Below, piece by piece: positions 12,663 through 21,811 of a stretch of DNA of 64,000 nt. A model generated the notes under the pieces. That model saw nothing but the letters and a program-made list of their open reading frames with translations, was not told where the DNA came from and made no database searches. Numbering within the stretch: the stretch's first letter is position 1; each line of letters opens with the position of its first letter. A program made the position numbers and the translations under genes. Source of the DNA: Costus lasius (lineage: Eukaryota; Streptophyta; Magnoliopsida; Zingiberales; Costaceae); assembly GCA_027563935.2 (NCBI GenBank), contig CM050454.1, forward strand, positions 27,463,501 through 27,527,500. Direction: 5' to 3'.

Positions 12663-14365
12663 TGTTGGGGTATGCCCTTAAGGCTAATGTTTGAGGCCTG
12701 TGGGAATGTATCTGTATCATGTAATAAACTGTTATGTTTATAAAGGCATGGTTGTTATTCAGTTAGCTACATTGTCTGCTGCAATATATGTTCTTCTGAA
12801 TAATGTCTCAAAGCTGTTCAGCTGGGCTGACAAGCTATTATGTCCTTAGTCGATATATCTTGGTGAACATGAGACAGCCTTGATATGGTTAAGACTAATA
12901 TGTGTTCTAATCTTATAAGATGCTTCGAGCATGGAATAAGATGTAGACTCATGGGTACATGGGATGTACTGGACAGACCCTACTAGGATGTTCAATTGTT
13001 TGTCACAATGTGAATATTCCTTGGATATGACAAGTGGCACATTTCCTCTGACTTGAGATCACTTGTGTTTTCTAAATGATGATTGTCATTGTTTTGAGAT
13101 AGTTCAATATCATTTGAAACATAATGATTATAGACTATCTTGGATGGTGAGCTTGAGTCAGGTTAGAGCACTAGTGATAGACATAGGATTGCCGTCTCCT
13201 TGTTTAAGGAGTGTGATGTTCTAAAGGGGCCCCCTGGATGAGATGATTGAGAAAGTGTATGGCCATACCCAGGTGACTGTGTTCATCTGTTCTAATCATG
13301 CTCATCATATTGGAATTACGAGCTTGACAGGTTTGTCCAATAAGAACATCCAGTGGCAAAGGAAATATGCATGCCTAGTGATTTGAGTCACACTTGTGCT
13401 ATGGTTTGGGTGTAGTCTTGGAAGACTCTTTCCTTTCTATCGGGAGACAGTGATGTGTTGCTAGATACCCCTCACTGATCGTGATAACGTGAGTTATCGT
13501 TACCGACATTTAAAGGAAACCCTTAGGGTCGCACAATTTGATGATATGGCTTACTTAAGTCAGATCGTGTGGACTGAATTGTTTGGGTTCAGTTTAAAGG
13601 GATCTAATCTCTGATTGTGAGTGAGATCTGGTCTGATCATGTTTGATTGATTAGGGCTTGAGATCGGTAAGCTTCGATCGAGAGAATGTATGCCAGATCG
13701 GTCAGATCAGGGGCATCGTTGAGATCGACGGTTAGATCGTGAACCTTAGGGTTTATTTAAGATCTAGACTAGATCATTGGCTTGATTGGTTCTTAAACCG
13801 AACCAAAGTGAACCGGCTCACTAAATGAGCGCTTGGTTCATAGGGAGAGGAGTAGGCGACAAGTTCACTTGGCGTGAACGTTGTGGTGAGGAGTGGTTAC
13901 TATTTTTAGTAACCATGATCTCCATTTGGAGAGTGCGCTCATCAAAATAGAATATACTCTATTTTCGCTCGGAGATATTCCTCTCGCCCATATTCCTCTC
14001 GTCTCTCTCGTGAGTGTGGCGACGCTTTGAAGGTTGAGGAGGATTCGGCCAAGAAGAAAGAGATCTCATTTTCCCTTCACTCGACAAGGACCTCTTGGAA
14101 CCTTGCTAGCACAAGGGGCACCAAGAGAGATAGCGACATCATCTTGTGTGTGACGACAAGGAGAAGATCTACTTTGATCTTTGCTTCCAAGGAAACATCT
14201 TCCCATGGCGATGGTATGATTGTTTTCTTATTATCAAGTTGATCTTTTAGCATGCATATCGATCCTATAACCCTAGTTCCGCAAGAAGAAAATTTTATGC
14301 GCCATATGCTTTAGGGTTATGCTCCCCCTAGAAGGGGACCCCCCTTATCTTAAGGGGTACTTACA
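12663..14365 (+). repeat. Fam1-C 5' LTR (1703 bp)
   Basis: TGTTGGGG...CTTACA. Candidate RNA structures read in order: GATAAC/GTTATC stem (13483-13498), GGTTACTA/TAGTAACC stem with TTTT loop (13895-13914), AAAATAGA/TCTATTTT stem (13944-13965), and CCTTGCTAGCACAAGG hairpin (14101-14116). The mini-exon ATGGCGATG (14205-14213) is followed by donor-like GTATGA. I could not assign U3/R/U5 borders or a transcription start. Confidence 0.96.
14205..14213 (+). other. Candidate mini-exon start ATG-GCG-ATG ending at a splice donor
   Basis: The LTR tail has ATG GCG ATG directly followed by GTATGA. Read without splicing it is a four-codon open frame (Met-Ala-Met-Val-stop). If the GT is used as a donor and joined to the acceptor ending at 16180, the three codons run in frame into ATA CCT GCA GCA ACG AAC ACC and the gag ATG. 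The same arrangement occurs in every Family 1 LTR that reaches this point. Splicing is an inference; no transcript is available. Confidence 0.5.
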
Positions 14366-16180
14366 ATTGGTATCAGAGCTTTGGTTGAATGCATGTTCGT
14401 TATGATTGCTTTGGCCTTGTGATTCCATATGCTTAGATCTATATAACATGCGAAAGTTGCATGATAGGTTTTATCATCTTGCGAAACTTCATGTATGAAA
14501 TATGTTTCCATCTATTGGCGCATGTATGTTGTAAGTTGGCGCATCTTGTTTTTGTTTTACAAAACTTGAATACTTGCGCGACTCATTATAGATCTAAGGC
14601 TTTACTATAAACCCTTAGACGGGTTATTAGGGTTGAAGTCAACCCCTAGGTTAGATCCAGAATGTCTGATCAGATCATCTGACAGCCTGAATGGGTCGAT
14701 CAAATAGCACCTTGGCGCAAGCCTATGGTGGCTATAGGTCGACTGCAGACAGGTGTGTAGCGATGTCTGCTTGAGACGACTTATGAACGCACCTGAGTTA
14801 GGCCCGGGGTCACGCCCGTTTGCCAGAACTCTGTGTGGTCGTTCAGCCCTTGCGCATGCATGGTTGACCCTATGGTCGACTCAAGTCAGTTAGGACTTGG
14901 TGCATGCAAGGGCAGTGGATCTGACTAGGTTGGATGAGTGGATCCCTAGTGATGGACCGTTGTAAGGTTGTAGGGCAAATAAGGAAAAATTAAAATTGAT
15001 CCCATGGGGTTTTCAAAAATTTTAATTTTTATGATTGGATCACATGGTTATTGATTGATGCATATGCTTGGTTATTTAGTCTTATGTGGGCTGCCCATAT
15101 TAATTGTGTGCTGTGCTGGGGCCTGCGAGCCTGTATTAAACAATTGTAAATTAATTATTGTGATCTGCGCATCACTGTGTTTTAATTTATAAATGTAAGT
15201 GACCTGCGTGTCACTCTTGTCTAGATAGTTAAATTTGTAATTTAATTAGACAAGAGCACAAAGCACACTTGGCAGAGGCGCATGCAGCAGTGGCTTGACC
15301 AGGTGGGAGGTCCAGGGTTCGACCCTAGGACCAGGCGCATTTTCCCTGGTGGGCGCACCTGTGCTGTAATTGGCGCTTGGGCCCTGGTTTGGGCCAGATA
15401 AGCAGCTAAAGACCCATGAAGAGCAAATGAAGACTTAAGTTAGGTTAAGGTCTTCTAGGGCTATGGGCTTTTACCACATAAGATACATGCTTTCTTTTAT
15501 TGCTTAATATTAGAATTGCATGATTAAATTATCTTCTGCTATCACCATAGGAATTGCATGATAGGCAAGAAGATAAAAGACCGTTAAAATCCAACGCTTA
15601 AATATCAAGCTCGTAAGCCTTCTGACGCGAAACCTCACTGTTCTGATTATCGTTGGAGCCGTGTTGTACCCACTCAGTGGGCACGTCCATCTATCTTCAG
15701 ATGGTGCGGGATTACACCTGCGTGTTACAGAGTAGGGATTTATCCCTTCTCGTTGCTCAGCATAGCACGTGGTGGTCCAGGGAGTAGGTCGGGTCAGCTT
15801 GACCATGTAGGCTACATATGTGGCGCATATGGTAGCACATGGAGGCAGCCATCTGTGGGGTCAGAGATTGTGTTGTACCAACTCAGTTGGCACAGTCTGC
15901 TGGACTGCCCGGATGAAGGGGAATCGCACGGGTTGGCGATCGGCAGGGACTGCCTACCAGAAACTAGTGCTTGTACTCTCTGTGCATCTTATCTCGCCTG
16001 AGCGGGACGCGGAGACCAAGTATGAAATCTGGATCCCATCTCACTAAAAGAGTTCTACTCTTTCGGGCTGTTTTGCTGGATTTTTCACGCCTGATAAAAT
16101 AGTGAGAAAAAGAATCTTTCTTAAGTCCTGATTGATTCTTATACATTGATACTGACCTTGCTGTTCTTGCATTGTTGTAG
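14214..16180 (+). other. Candidate leader intron of Fam1-C (1967 nt)
   Basis: The donor ATG|GTATGA lies in the LTR tail. The acceptor is TTGTTGTAG|ATACC, with TACTGACC as a plausible branch site about 30 nt upstream and a T-rich tract between. The interval contains the LTR end, the primer-binding site, the tRNA-like block and the paired leader hairpins. Removing it would give a translatable mRNA that cannot be primed, while unspliced RNA would serve replication. A shorter 79-nt option uses the donor GTGAG at 16102 with the same acceptor. Confidence 0.45.
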
Positions 16181-16201
16181 ATACCTGCAGCAACGAACAC
16201 C
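14366..16201 (+). other. Fam1-C leader region
   Basis: 1836 bp without a convincing gene. After the primer-binding site come an AT-rich stretch and the inverted repeat GGGTTGA/TCAACCC near 14630-14645. Next is a tRNA-like block: A-box-like TGGCTTGACCAGG (15291-15303) and B-box-like GGTTCGACCCT (15316-15326). Then come the two 13-nt palindromic hairpins (15669-15681 and 15878-15890), a conserved segment up to about 16075, and finally the candidate 3' splice site ending at 16180. Many ATGs precede gag, which makes linear scanning on unspliced RNA unlikely. Confidence 0.8.
14368..14379 (+). other. Fam1-C primer-binding site (initiator tRNA-Met)
   Basis: TGGTATCAGAGC begins two bases after the 5' LTR end. 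This 12-mer is complementary to the 3' end of the plant initiator methionine tRNA and is the usual minus-strand primer site of plant copia elements. Confidence 0.93.
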
Positions 16202-19200
16202 ATGAACTTCAATGTGCGATCCCTACTGGAAAGGGAGAAGTTTGCTGGGCCGAACTTCTCTGACTGGTTTGGACACCTTAAGATCGTTCTTAAGGCAGAG
16301 AGGAAACTGTATGTCCTCGAGACGGCGATACCGCCGCAGCCCGCTCCGAACGCCGCAAGGGCGGTTCGGGAAGCCTATGAAAAGCACGTCAATGATAGCA
16401 TTGATGTCGCTTGCCTGATGCTAGCGTCTATGACGCCACCGCTGCAGCGTCAGCATGAGGATATGTCGGCTATACAGATTATAGCAAACCTCAAGATGCT
16501 GTATGCTGCACAGGCGAGGACTGAACGCTATAATTTGACAAAGCTCTTCTTTCAGAGCAAACTGGCTGAAGGAAGCCCAGTGGGAGCTCACGTGCTCAAG
16601 ATGATTGGGCACAAGGAGGCTCTAGAGAAACTGGGGCATACCATCAACCAGGAGCTTGCTGTGGACATTATTCTGCAGTCTCTCCCGCCTTCATTCGACG
16701 CGTTCATTATTAATTTTAATATGAACAAAATCGATTGTACTCCGGCAGAGCTGCTGAATATGCTCTTGACCACTGAGGAGACTCTGAAGGGTAAGCCTTC
16801 AACCTCTGTCTTGATGGTTCCTTCTAGGAACAAAAAGAAGGGGAAGAAGGGCAAGGCCCCTGTCAAGAGTTACAGCAAGGCTCTGAAGCAGAAGGTCAAG
16901 CGGTCTAAGGAATACAGGTGTTTCCACTGTGGCCAGCTGGGTCACTGGAAAAAGGACTGTAAAGCGCTCCAAGGAGATAAGAGGGGAAGCTTTGCTTCTG
17001 GCTCAGGTATATTCGTGACTGAGGTCATGTTTTCTTCTTCTGTATCATGGGTGTTGGACACTGCATGTGGAGTTCACATTTGTTCAAATGTACAGGAACT
17101 CAAGAGAAGAAGGCAGGTGGGACAGCATGAGGTGGACCTACGAGTTGGAAACGGGGCACGGGTTGCTGCTGTTGCTGTAGGAGACTACTTTATTTCTTTA
17201 CCATCTGGACTTGTATTGGAACTAAAAAGTTGTTACTTTGTTCCCAGTATAACTAAAAATATTATCTCCATTCCTGCTCTTGTCAGGAAGGGGTTTTCCT
17301 TTGAATGCAATATTTCAAAGTGTATTTTGTCTTATGATAATATTGTTTATGCAACTGGTTCAATTAACAATGGGTTATTCATGTTGGACATGGAATGTTC
17401 AATACAGCAAATTGATATTAAGAAAGCCAAGTATGCTGATGACAGCACCTTGCTATGGCATAGTCGTTTAGGCCATATTAACGAGAAACGCATTAAGCGG
17501 TTGCATGATAATGGACTGCTGGGATCATTCTCCTATAAGGAGATTGATACATGCAAATCTTGTTTGATGGGTAAAATGACGAAGTCACCTTTTCCTCACA
17601 AAGGTCAAAGGGCTTCAGGTTTACTTGACCTTATACACAGTGATGTGTGTGGGCCATTTAGTAAACATGCCAGAGGTGGCTATCAGTACTTCATTACCTT
17701 TACTGATGATTTCAGTAGGTATGGTTATGTCTATCTGATGAGACATAAAAGTGAATCTTTTGACAAGTTCAAAGAATTCAAAAATGAAGTACAGAATCAG
17801 TTAGGCCGTAATATCAAGGCACTTCGCTCAGATCGAGGTGGTGAATACCTAAGTCATGCATTTACTGACTATCTAAAGGAGTGTGGGATTATCTCACAGC
17901 TCACTCCACCAGGAACACCGCAATGGAATGGTGTGTCCGAGAGGAGAAATAGAACGCTACTTGATATGGTTCGTTCTATGATGAGTCAGGCTACTCTTCC
18001 TTACTCCTTTTGGGGTTTTGCACTGGAAACAGCTGCAAAGGTACTAAACCGAGTGCCATCCAAGGCAGTTTCAAAGACGCCATATGAATTATGGTATGGG
18101 AAACAGCCAAGCTTGACATTTATCAGGATCTGGGGTTGCGAGGCTTATGTCAAAAAGCTCGCCTCTGGGAAACTAGAGAGTAGATCTGACAAATGTATCT
18201 TTGTCGGTTACCCTAAGGAAACTAAGGGTTATTATTTGTTCGATCCCAAGGAGAACAAGGTTTTTGTTGCTCGGACGGCCATATTTCTTGAGAAGGAGTT
18301 TCTTCTGCAAGAGGCCAGTGGGAGAGAAATAAAACTGGATGAGAATCCAGAGGAAGGACAAAGTGCTCAAGCAGAGTTGGATGTGCCTGAGCTGGTAGAA
18401 CAGGTTATTGAACAACCTGAGGCTCAGATATCACGGGAACCGCGAAGATCGGGTAGGATCCGTCGACAGCCTGAGCGCTATGATGGAGTCTACATCATTG
18501 AAAATGATGAACCCCTCACTTATGCGGATGCGGTCAGTGGACCGGAGTCAGCGAGATGGCTTGAAGCTATGCGCGCCGAGATGGACTCCATGTCAGATAA
18601 CCAAGTTTGGGATTTGGTTGATCCGCCTCCGGGAGTTATCCCTATAGGCTGTAAGTGGATCTTCAAGAAGAAGATTGACATGGATGGTAACGTGGTTACC
18701 TATAAAGGCAGGCTAGTTGCGAAAGGTTTCAAACAAATCTACGGGATAGATTATGATGAAACTTTCTCTCCTGTAGCCATGTTTAAGTCTATTCGGATTC
18801 TTTTCGCGATAGCTGCATATTATGATTATGAGATTTGGCAGATGGATGTGAAAACAGCTTTCCTTAATGGAAATCTGGATGAGGATGTGTATATGACACA
18901 ACCAGAAGGTTTCACTAATCCAGCAGATCGTCATAAGATATGCAAGTTAAAGAAGTCTATTTATGGACTTAAACAAGCATCTAGAAGCTGGAATATTCGT
19001 TTTGATGACTCAGTTACCGAATTTGGTTTCATCAAGAACGAGGATGACCCGTGTGTATATAAGAGGTTTAGTGGGAGCGTGATTACTTTCCTAGTCCTCT
19101 ACGTCGATGACATCTTGATCATTGGAAACGATATTCCTGAAATGCATGCTGTAAAAGCATGGCTGAGGAAATGTTTCCAGATGAAAGATCTAGGAGAAGC

Positions 19201-20083
19201 AGCCTATGTGTTAGGTGTGAAGATCTACAGGGATAGATCTAAGAGGCTTCTCGGGCTGTGCCAGAGTACTTACATCGAAAAGGTCCTGGAGAGATTTCAT
19301 TTAGAGAATTCTAAACGTGGATATCTTCCAGTCAGACATGGTCTGAATCTTTCGAAGAGTCAGTGTCCACAAACACAGACTGAGAAAGATGAAATGGACA
19401 ATACGCCTTATGCTTCGGCTATTGGATCCATTATGTATGCGATGTTGTGTACTCGCCCAGACGTCGCTTACGGGTTAAGCGTGACCAGTCGTTACCAGAG
19501 TAATCCAGGTATGGCGCACTGGATTGCAGTCAAGAACATTTTAAAATATCTGCGGAGGACCAAAGATATGTTCTTGATATATGGTGGTCAGGAAGAACTC
19601 AGTATTGAAGGATATACTGACGCTTCGTTCCAGTCTGACCAGGATGATTTCCGATCGCAATCAGGCTATGTTTTTAGCTTGAATGGAGGTGCAGTGGTGT
19701 GGAAAAGTTTCAAACAGTCAACTGTTGCTGATTCCACAACAGAAGCCGAGTATGTTGCAGCCTCGGAAGCATCCAAGGAGGCAGTGTGGATTCGTAAGTT
19801 CGTGAGAGAACTTGGTGTTGTTCCTTCGAGTGCAGATCCTTTGGTTATCTTTTGTGATAACACTGGAGCAATCGCACAAGCAAAGGAACCACGGTCGCAC
19901 CAGAAGTCCAAGCACATACAGAGACGGTTTCATTTGATCAGGGAGATCATAGATCGTGGCGAGATCAAAATCTGCAAGGTTCATACAGATGACAATCTGG
20001 CAGACCCGCTTACCGAGCCTCTGGCGCAGCAGAAGCATGAGAAGCACTGTAATAATATGGGTTTGAGATTTCTCAACCATTAG
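16202..20083 (+). CDS. gag-pol: Fam1-C gag-pol polyprotein (1293 aa), intact
   Basis: Single open frame coding the whole copia replication machinery, cleaved by its own protease. Gag occupies about residues 1-230, with a zinc knuckle at C240, C243, H248, C253. Protease has the active-site motif LDTACG with D286; DTA in place of DTG also occurs in Tork-type elements such as Tnt1. The integrase finger uses H420, H425, C451, C454, and its catalytic core D481, D544, E580 (DX35E). The RT has D882 (MDVKTAFLNG) and YVDD at 967-970. RNase H has D1140, E1181, D1219, D1268. The ATG at 16202 is conserved in most sister copies; a 10-residue upstream extension is possible by splicing. One oddity: LTEPLAQ near the C terminus, where all sisters except Fam1-D have LTKPLAQ. 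No lesion is visible, so the product is potentially functional. Confidence 0.97.
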   Translation: MNFNVRSLLEREKFAGPNFSDWFGHLKIVLKAERKLYVLETAIPPQPAPNAARAVREAYEKHVNDSIDVACLMLASMTPPLQRQHEDMSAIQIIANLKMLYAAQARTERYNLTKLFFQSKLAEGSPVGAHVLKMIGHKEALEKLGHTINQELAVDIILQSLPPSFDAFIINFNMNKIDCTPAELLNMLLTTEETLKGKPSTSVLMVPSRNKKKGKKGKAPVKSYSKALKQKVKRSKEYRCFHCGQLGHWKKDCKALQGDKRGSFASGSGIFVTEVMFSSSVSWVLDTACGVHICSNVQELKRRRQVGQHEVDLRVGNGARVAAVAVGDYFISLPSGLVLELKSCYFVPSITKNIISIPALVRKGFSFECNISKCILSYDNIVYATGSINNGLFMLDMECSIQQIDIKKAKYADDSTLLWHSRLGHINEKRIKRLHDNGLLGSFSYKEIDTCKSCLMGKMTKSPFPHKGQRASGLLDLIHSDVCGPFSKHARGGYQYFITFTDDFSRYGYVYLMRHKSESFDKFKEFKNEVQNQLGRNIKALRSDRGGEYLSHAFTDYLKECGIISQLTPPGTPQWNGVSERRNRTLLDMVRSMMSQATLPYSFWGFALETAAKVLNRVPSKAVSKTPYELWYGKQPSLTFIRIWGCEAYVKKLASGKLESRSDKCIFVGYPKETKGYYLFDPKENKVFVARTAIFLEKEFLLQEASGREIKLDENPEEGQSAQAELDVPELVEQVIEQPEAQISREPRRSGRIRRQPERYDGVYIIENDEPLTYADAVSGPESARWLEAMRAEMDSMSDNQVWDLVDPPPGVIPIGCKWIFKKKIDMDGNVVTYKGRLVAKGFKQIYGIDYDETFSPVAMFKSIRILFAIAAYYDYEIWQMDVKTAFLNGNLDEDVYMTQPEGFTNPADRHKICKLKKSIYGLKQASRSWNIRFDDSVTEFGFIKNEDDPCVYKRFSGSVITFLVLYVDDILIIGNDIPEMHAVKAWLRKCFQMKDLGEAAYVLGVKIYRDRSKRLLGLCQSTYIEKVLERFHLENSKRGYLPVRHGLNLSKSQCPQTQTEKDEMDNTPYASAIGSIMYAMLCTRPDVAYGLSVTSRYQSNPGMAHWIAVKNILKYLRRTKDMFLIYGGQEELSIEGYTDASFQSDQDDFRSQSGYVFSLNGGAVVWKSFKQSTVADSTTEAEYVAASEASKEAVWIRKFVRELGVVPSSADPLVIFCDNTGAIAQAKEPRSHQKSKHIQRRFHLIREIIDRGEIKICKVHTDDNLADPLTEPLAQQKHEKHCNNMGLRFLNH

Positions 20084-20092
20084 ATTAAGTGC

Positions 20093-20102
20093 AAGTGGGA
20101 GA
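20093..20102 (+). other. Fam1-C polypurine tract
   Basis: AAGTGGGAGA, one base before the 3' LTR start. It matches the position and sequence of the tract in the sister copies. Confidence 0.85.
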
Positions 20103-20103
20103 T

Positions 20104-21806
20104 TGTTGGGGTATGCCCTTAAGGCTAATGTTTGAGGCCTGTGGGAATGTATCTGTATCATGTAATAAACTGTTATGTTTATAAAGGCATGGTTGTTATT
20201 CAGTTAGCTACATTGTCTGCTGCAATATATGTTCTTCTGAATAATGTCTCAAAGCTGTTCAGCTGGGCTGACAAGCTATTATGTCCTTAGTCGATATATC
20301 TTGGTGAACATGAGACAGCCTTGATATGGTTAAGACTAATATGTGTTCTAATCTTATAGGATGCTTCGAGCATGGAATAAGATGTAGACTCATGGGTACA
20401 TGGGATGTACTGGACAGACCCTACTAGGATGTTCAATTGTTTGTCACAATGTGAATATTCCTTGGATATGACAAGTGGCACATTTCCTCTGACTTGAGAT
20501 CACTTGTGTTTTCTAAATGATGATTGTCATTGTTTTGAGATAGTTCAATATCATTTGAAACATAATGATTATAGACTATCTTGGATGGTGAGCTTGAGTC
20601 AGGTTAGAGCACTAGTGATAGACATAGGATTGCCGTCTCCTTGTTTAAGGAGTGTGATGTTCTAAAGGGGCCCCCTGGATGAGATGATTGAGAAAGTGTA
20701 TGGCCATACCCAGGTGACTGTGTTCATCTGTTCTAATCATGCTCATCATATTGGAATTACGAGCTTGACAGGTTTGTCCAATAAGAACATCCAGTGGCAA
20801 AGGAAATATGCATGCCTAGTGATTTGAGTCACACTTGTGCTATGGTTTGGGTGTAGTCTTGGAAGACTCTTTCCTTTCTATCGGGAGACAGTGATGTGTT
20901 GCTAGATACCCCTCACTGATCGTGATAACGTGAGTTATCGTTACCGACATTTAAAGGAAACCCTTAGGGTCGTACAATTTGATGATATGGCTTACTTAAG
21001 TCAGATCGTGTGGACTGAATTGTTTGGGTTCAGTTTAAAGGGATCTAATCTCTGATTGTGAGTGAGATCTGGTCTGATCATGTTTGATTGATTAGGGCTT
21101 GAGATCGGTAAGCTTCGATCGAGAGAATGTATGCCAGATCGGTCAGATCAGGGGCATCGTTGAGATCGACGGTTAGATCGTGAACCTTAGGGTTTATTTA
21201 AGATCTAGACTAGATCATTGGCTTGATTGGTTCTTAAACCGAACCAAAGTGAACCGGCTCACTAAATGAGCGCTTGGTTCATAGGGAGAGGAGTAGGCGA
21301 CAAGTTCACTTGGCGTGAACGTTGTGGTGAGGAGTGGTTACTATTTTTAGTAACCATGATCTCCATTTGGAGAGTGCGCTCATCAAAATAGAATATACTC
21401 TATTTTCGCTCGGAGATATTCCTCTCGCCCATATTCCTCTCGTCTCTCTCGTGAGTGTGGCGACGCTTTGAAGGTTGAGGAGGATTCGGCCAAGAAGAAA
21501 GAGATCTCATTTTCCCTTCACTCGACAAGGACCTCTTGGAACCTTGCTAGCACAAGGGGCACCAAGAGAGATAGCGACATCATCTTGTGTGTGACGACAA
21601 GGAGAAGATCTACTTTGATCTTTGCTTCCAAGGAAACATCTTCCCATGGCGATGGTATGATTGTTTTCTTATTATCAAGTTGATCTTTTAGCATGCATAT
21701 CGATCCTATAACCCTAGTTCCGCAAGAAGAAAATTTTATGCGCCATATGCTTTAGGGTTATGCTCCCCCTAGAAGGGGACCCCCCTTATCTTAAGGGGTA
21801 CTTACA
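20104..21806 (+). repeat. Fam1-C 3' LTR (1703 bp)
   Basis: Same length as the 5' LTR, with two substitutions seen by eye. It ends CTTACA and is followed by the TGAAG duplication and then the interrupted gag of Fam1-B. The elements of the LTR tail (stem-loops, CCTTGCTAGCACAAGG, ATGGCGATG plus donor) are all repeated here unchanged. Confidence 0.96.
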
Positions 21807-21811
21807 TGAAG

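Larger units (their letters stand above)
12663..21806 (+). mobile_element. Fam1-C, complete and apparently intact Ty1/copia retrotransposon
   Basis: A 9144-bp element with two 1703-bp LTRs, primer-binding site, leader, one open 1293-codon polyprotein and polypurine tract. The target duplication TGAAG (12658-12662 and 21807-21811) lies inside the gag of Fam1-B. I count two LTR-LTR differences by eye (TTATAAG/TTATAGG and GTCGCAC/GTCGTAC), about 0.12%. With an assumed 1.3e-8 rate that is under 0.05 My. It is the youngest copy by this measure and the only one with an uninterrupted polyprotein. Confidence 0.97.

Noticed and set aside
12736..12760. TTTATAAAGGCATGG near the start of all LTRs as a TATA box
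   Set aside because: It is conserved in both families, but only about 75 bp from the LTR start, which would leave almost no U3. Without transcript starts I cannot call it a promoter.
19666..20161. Antisense frames over RNase H (83 and 147 codons), repeated in every copy
   Set aside because: They are shadows of the strongly conserved gag-pol frame on the other strand and appear wherever that sequence does.
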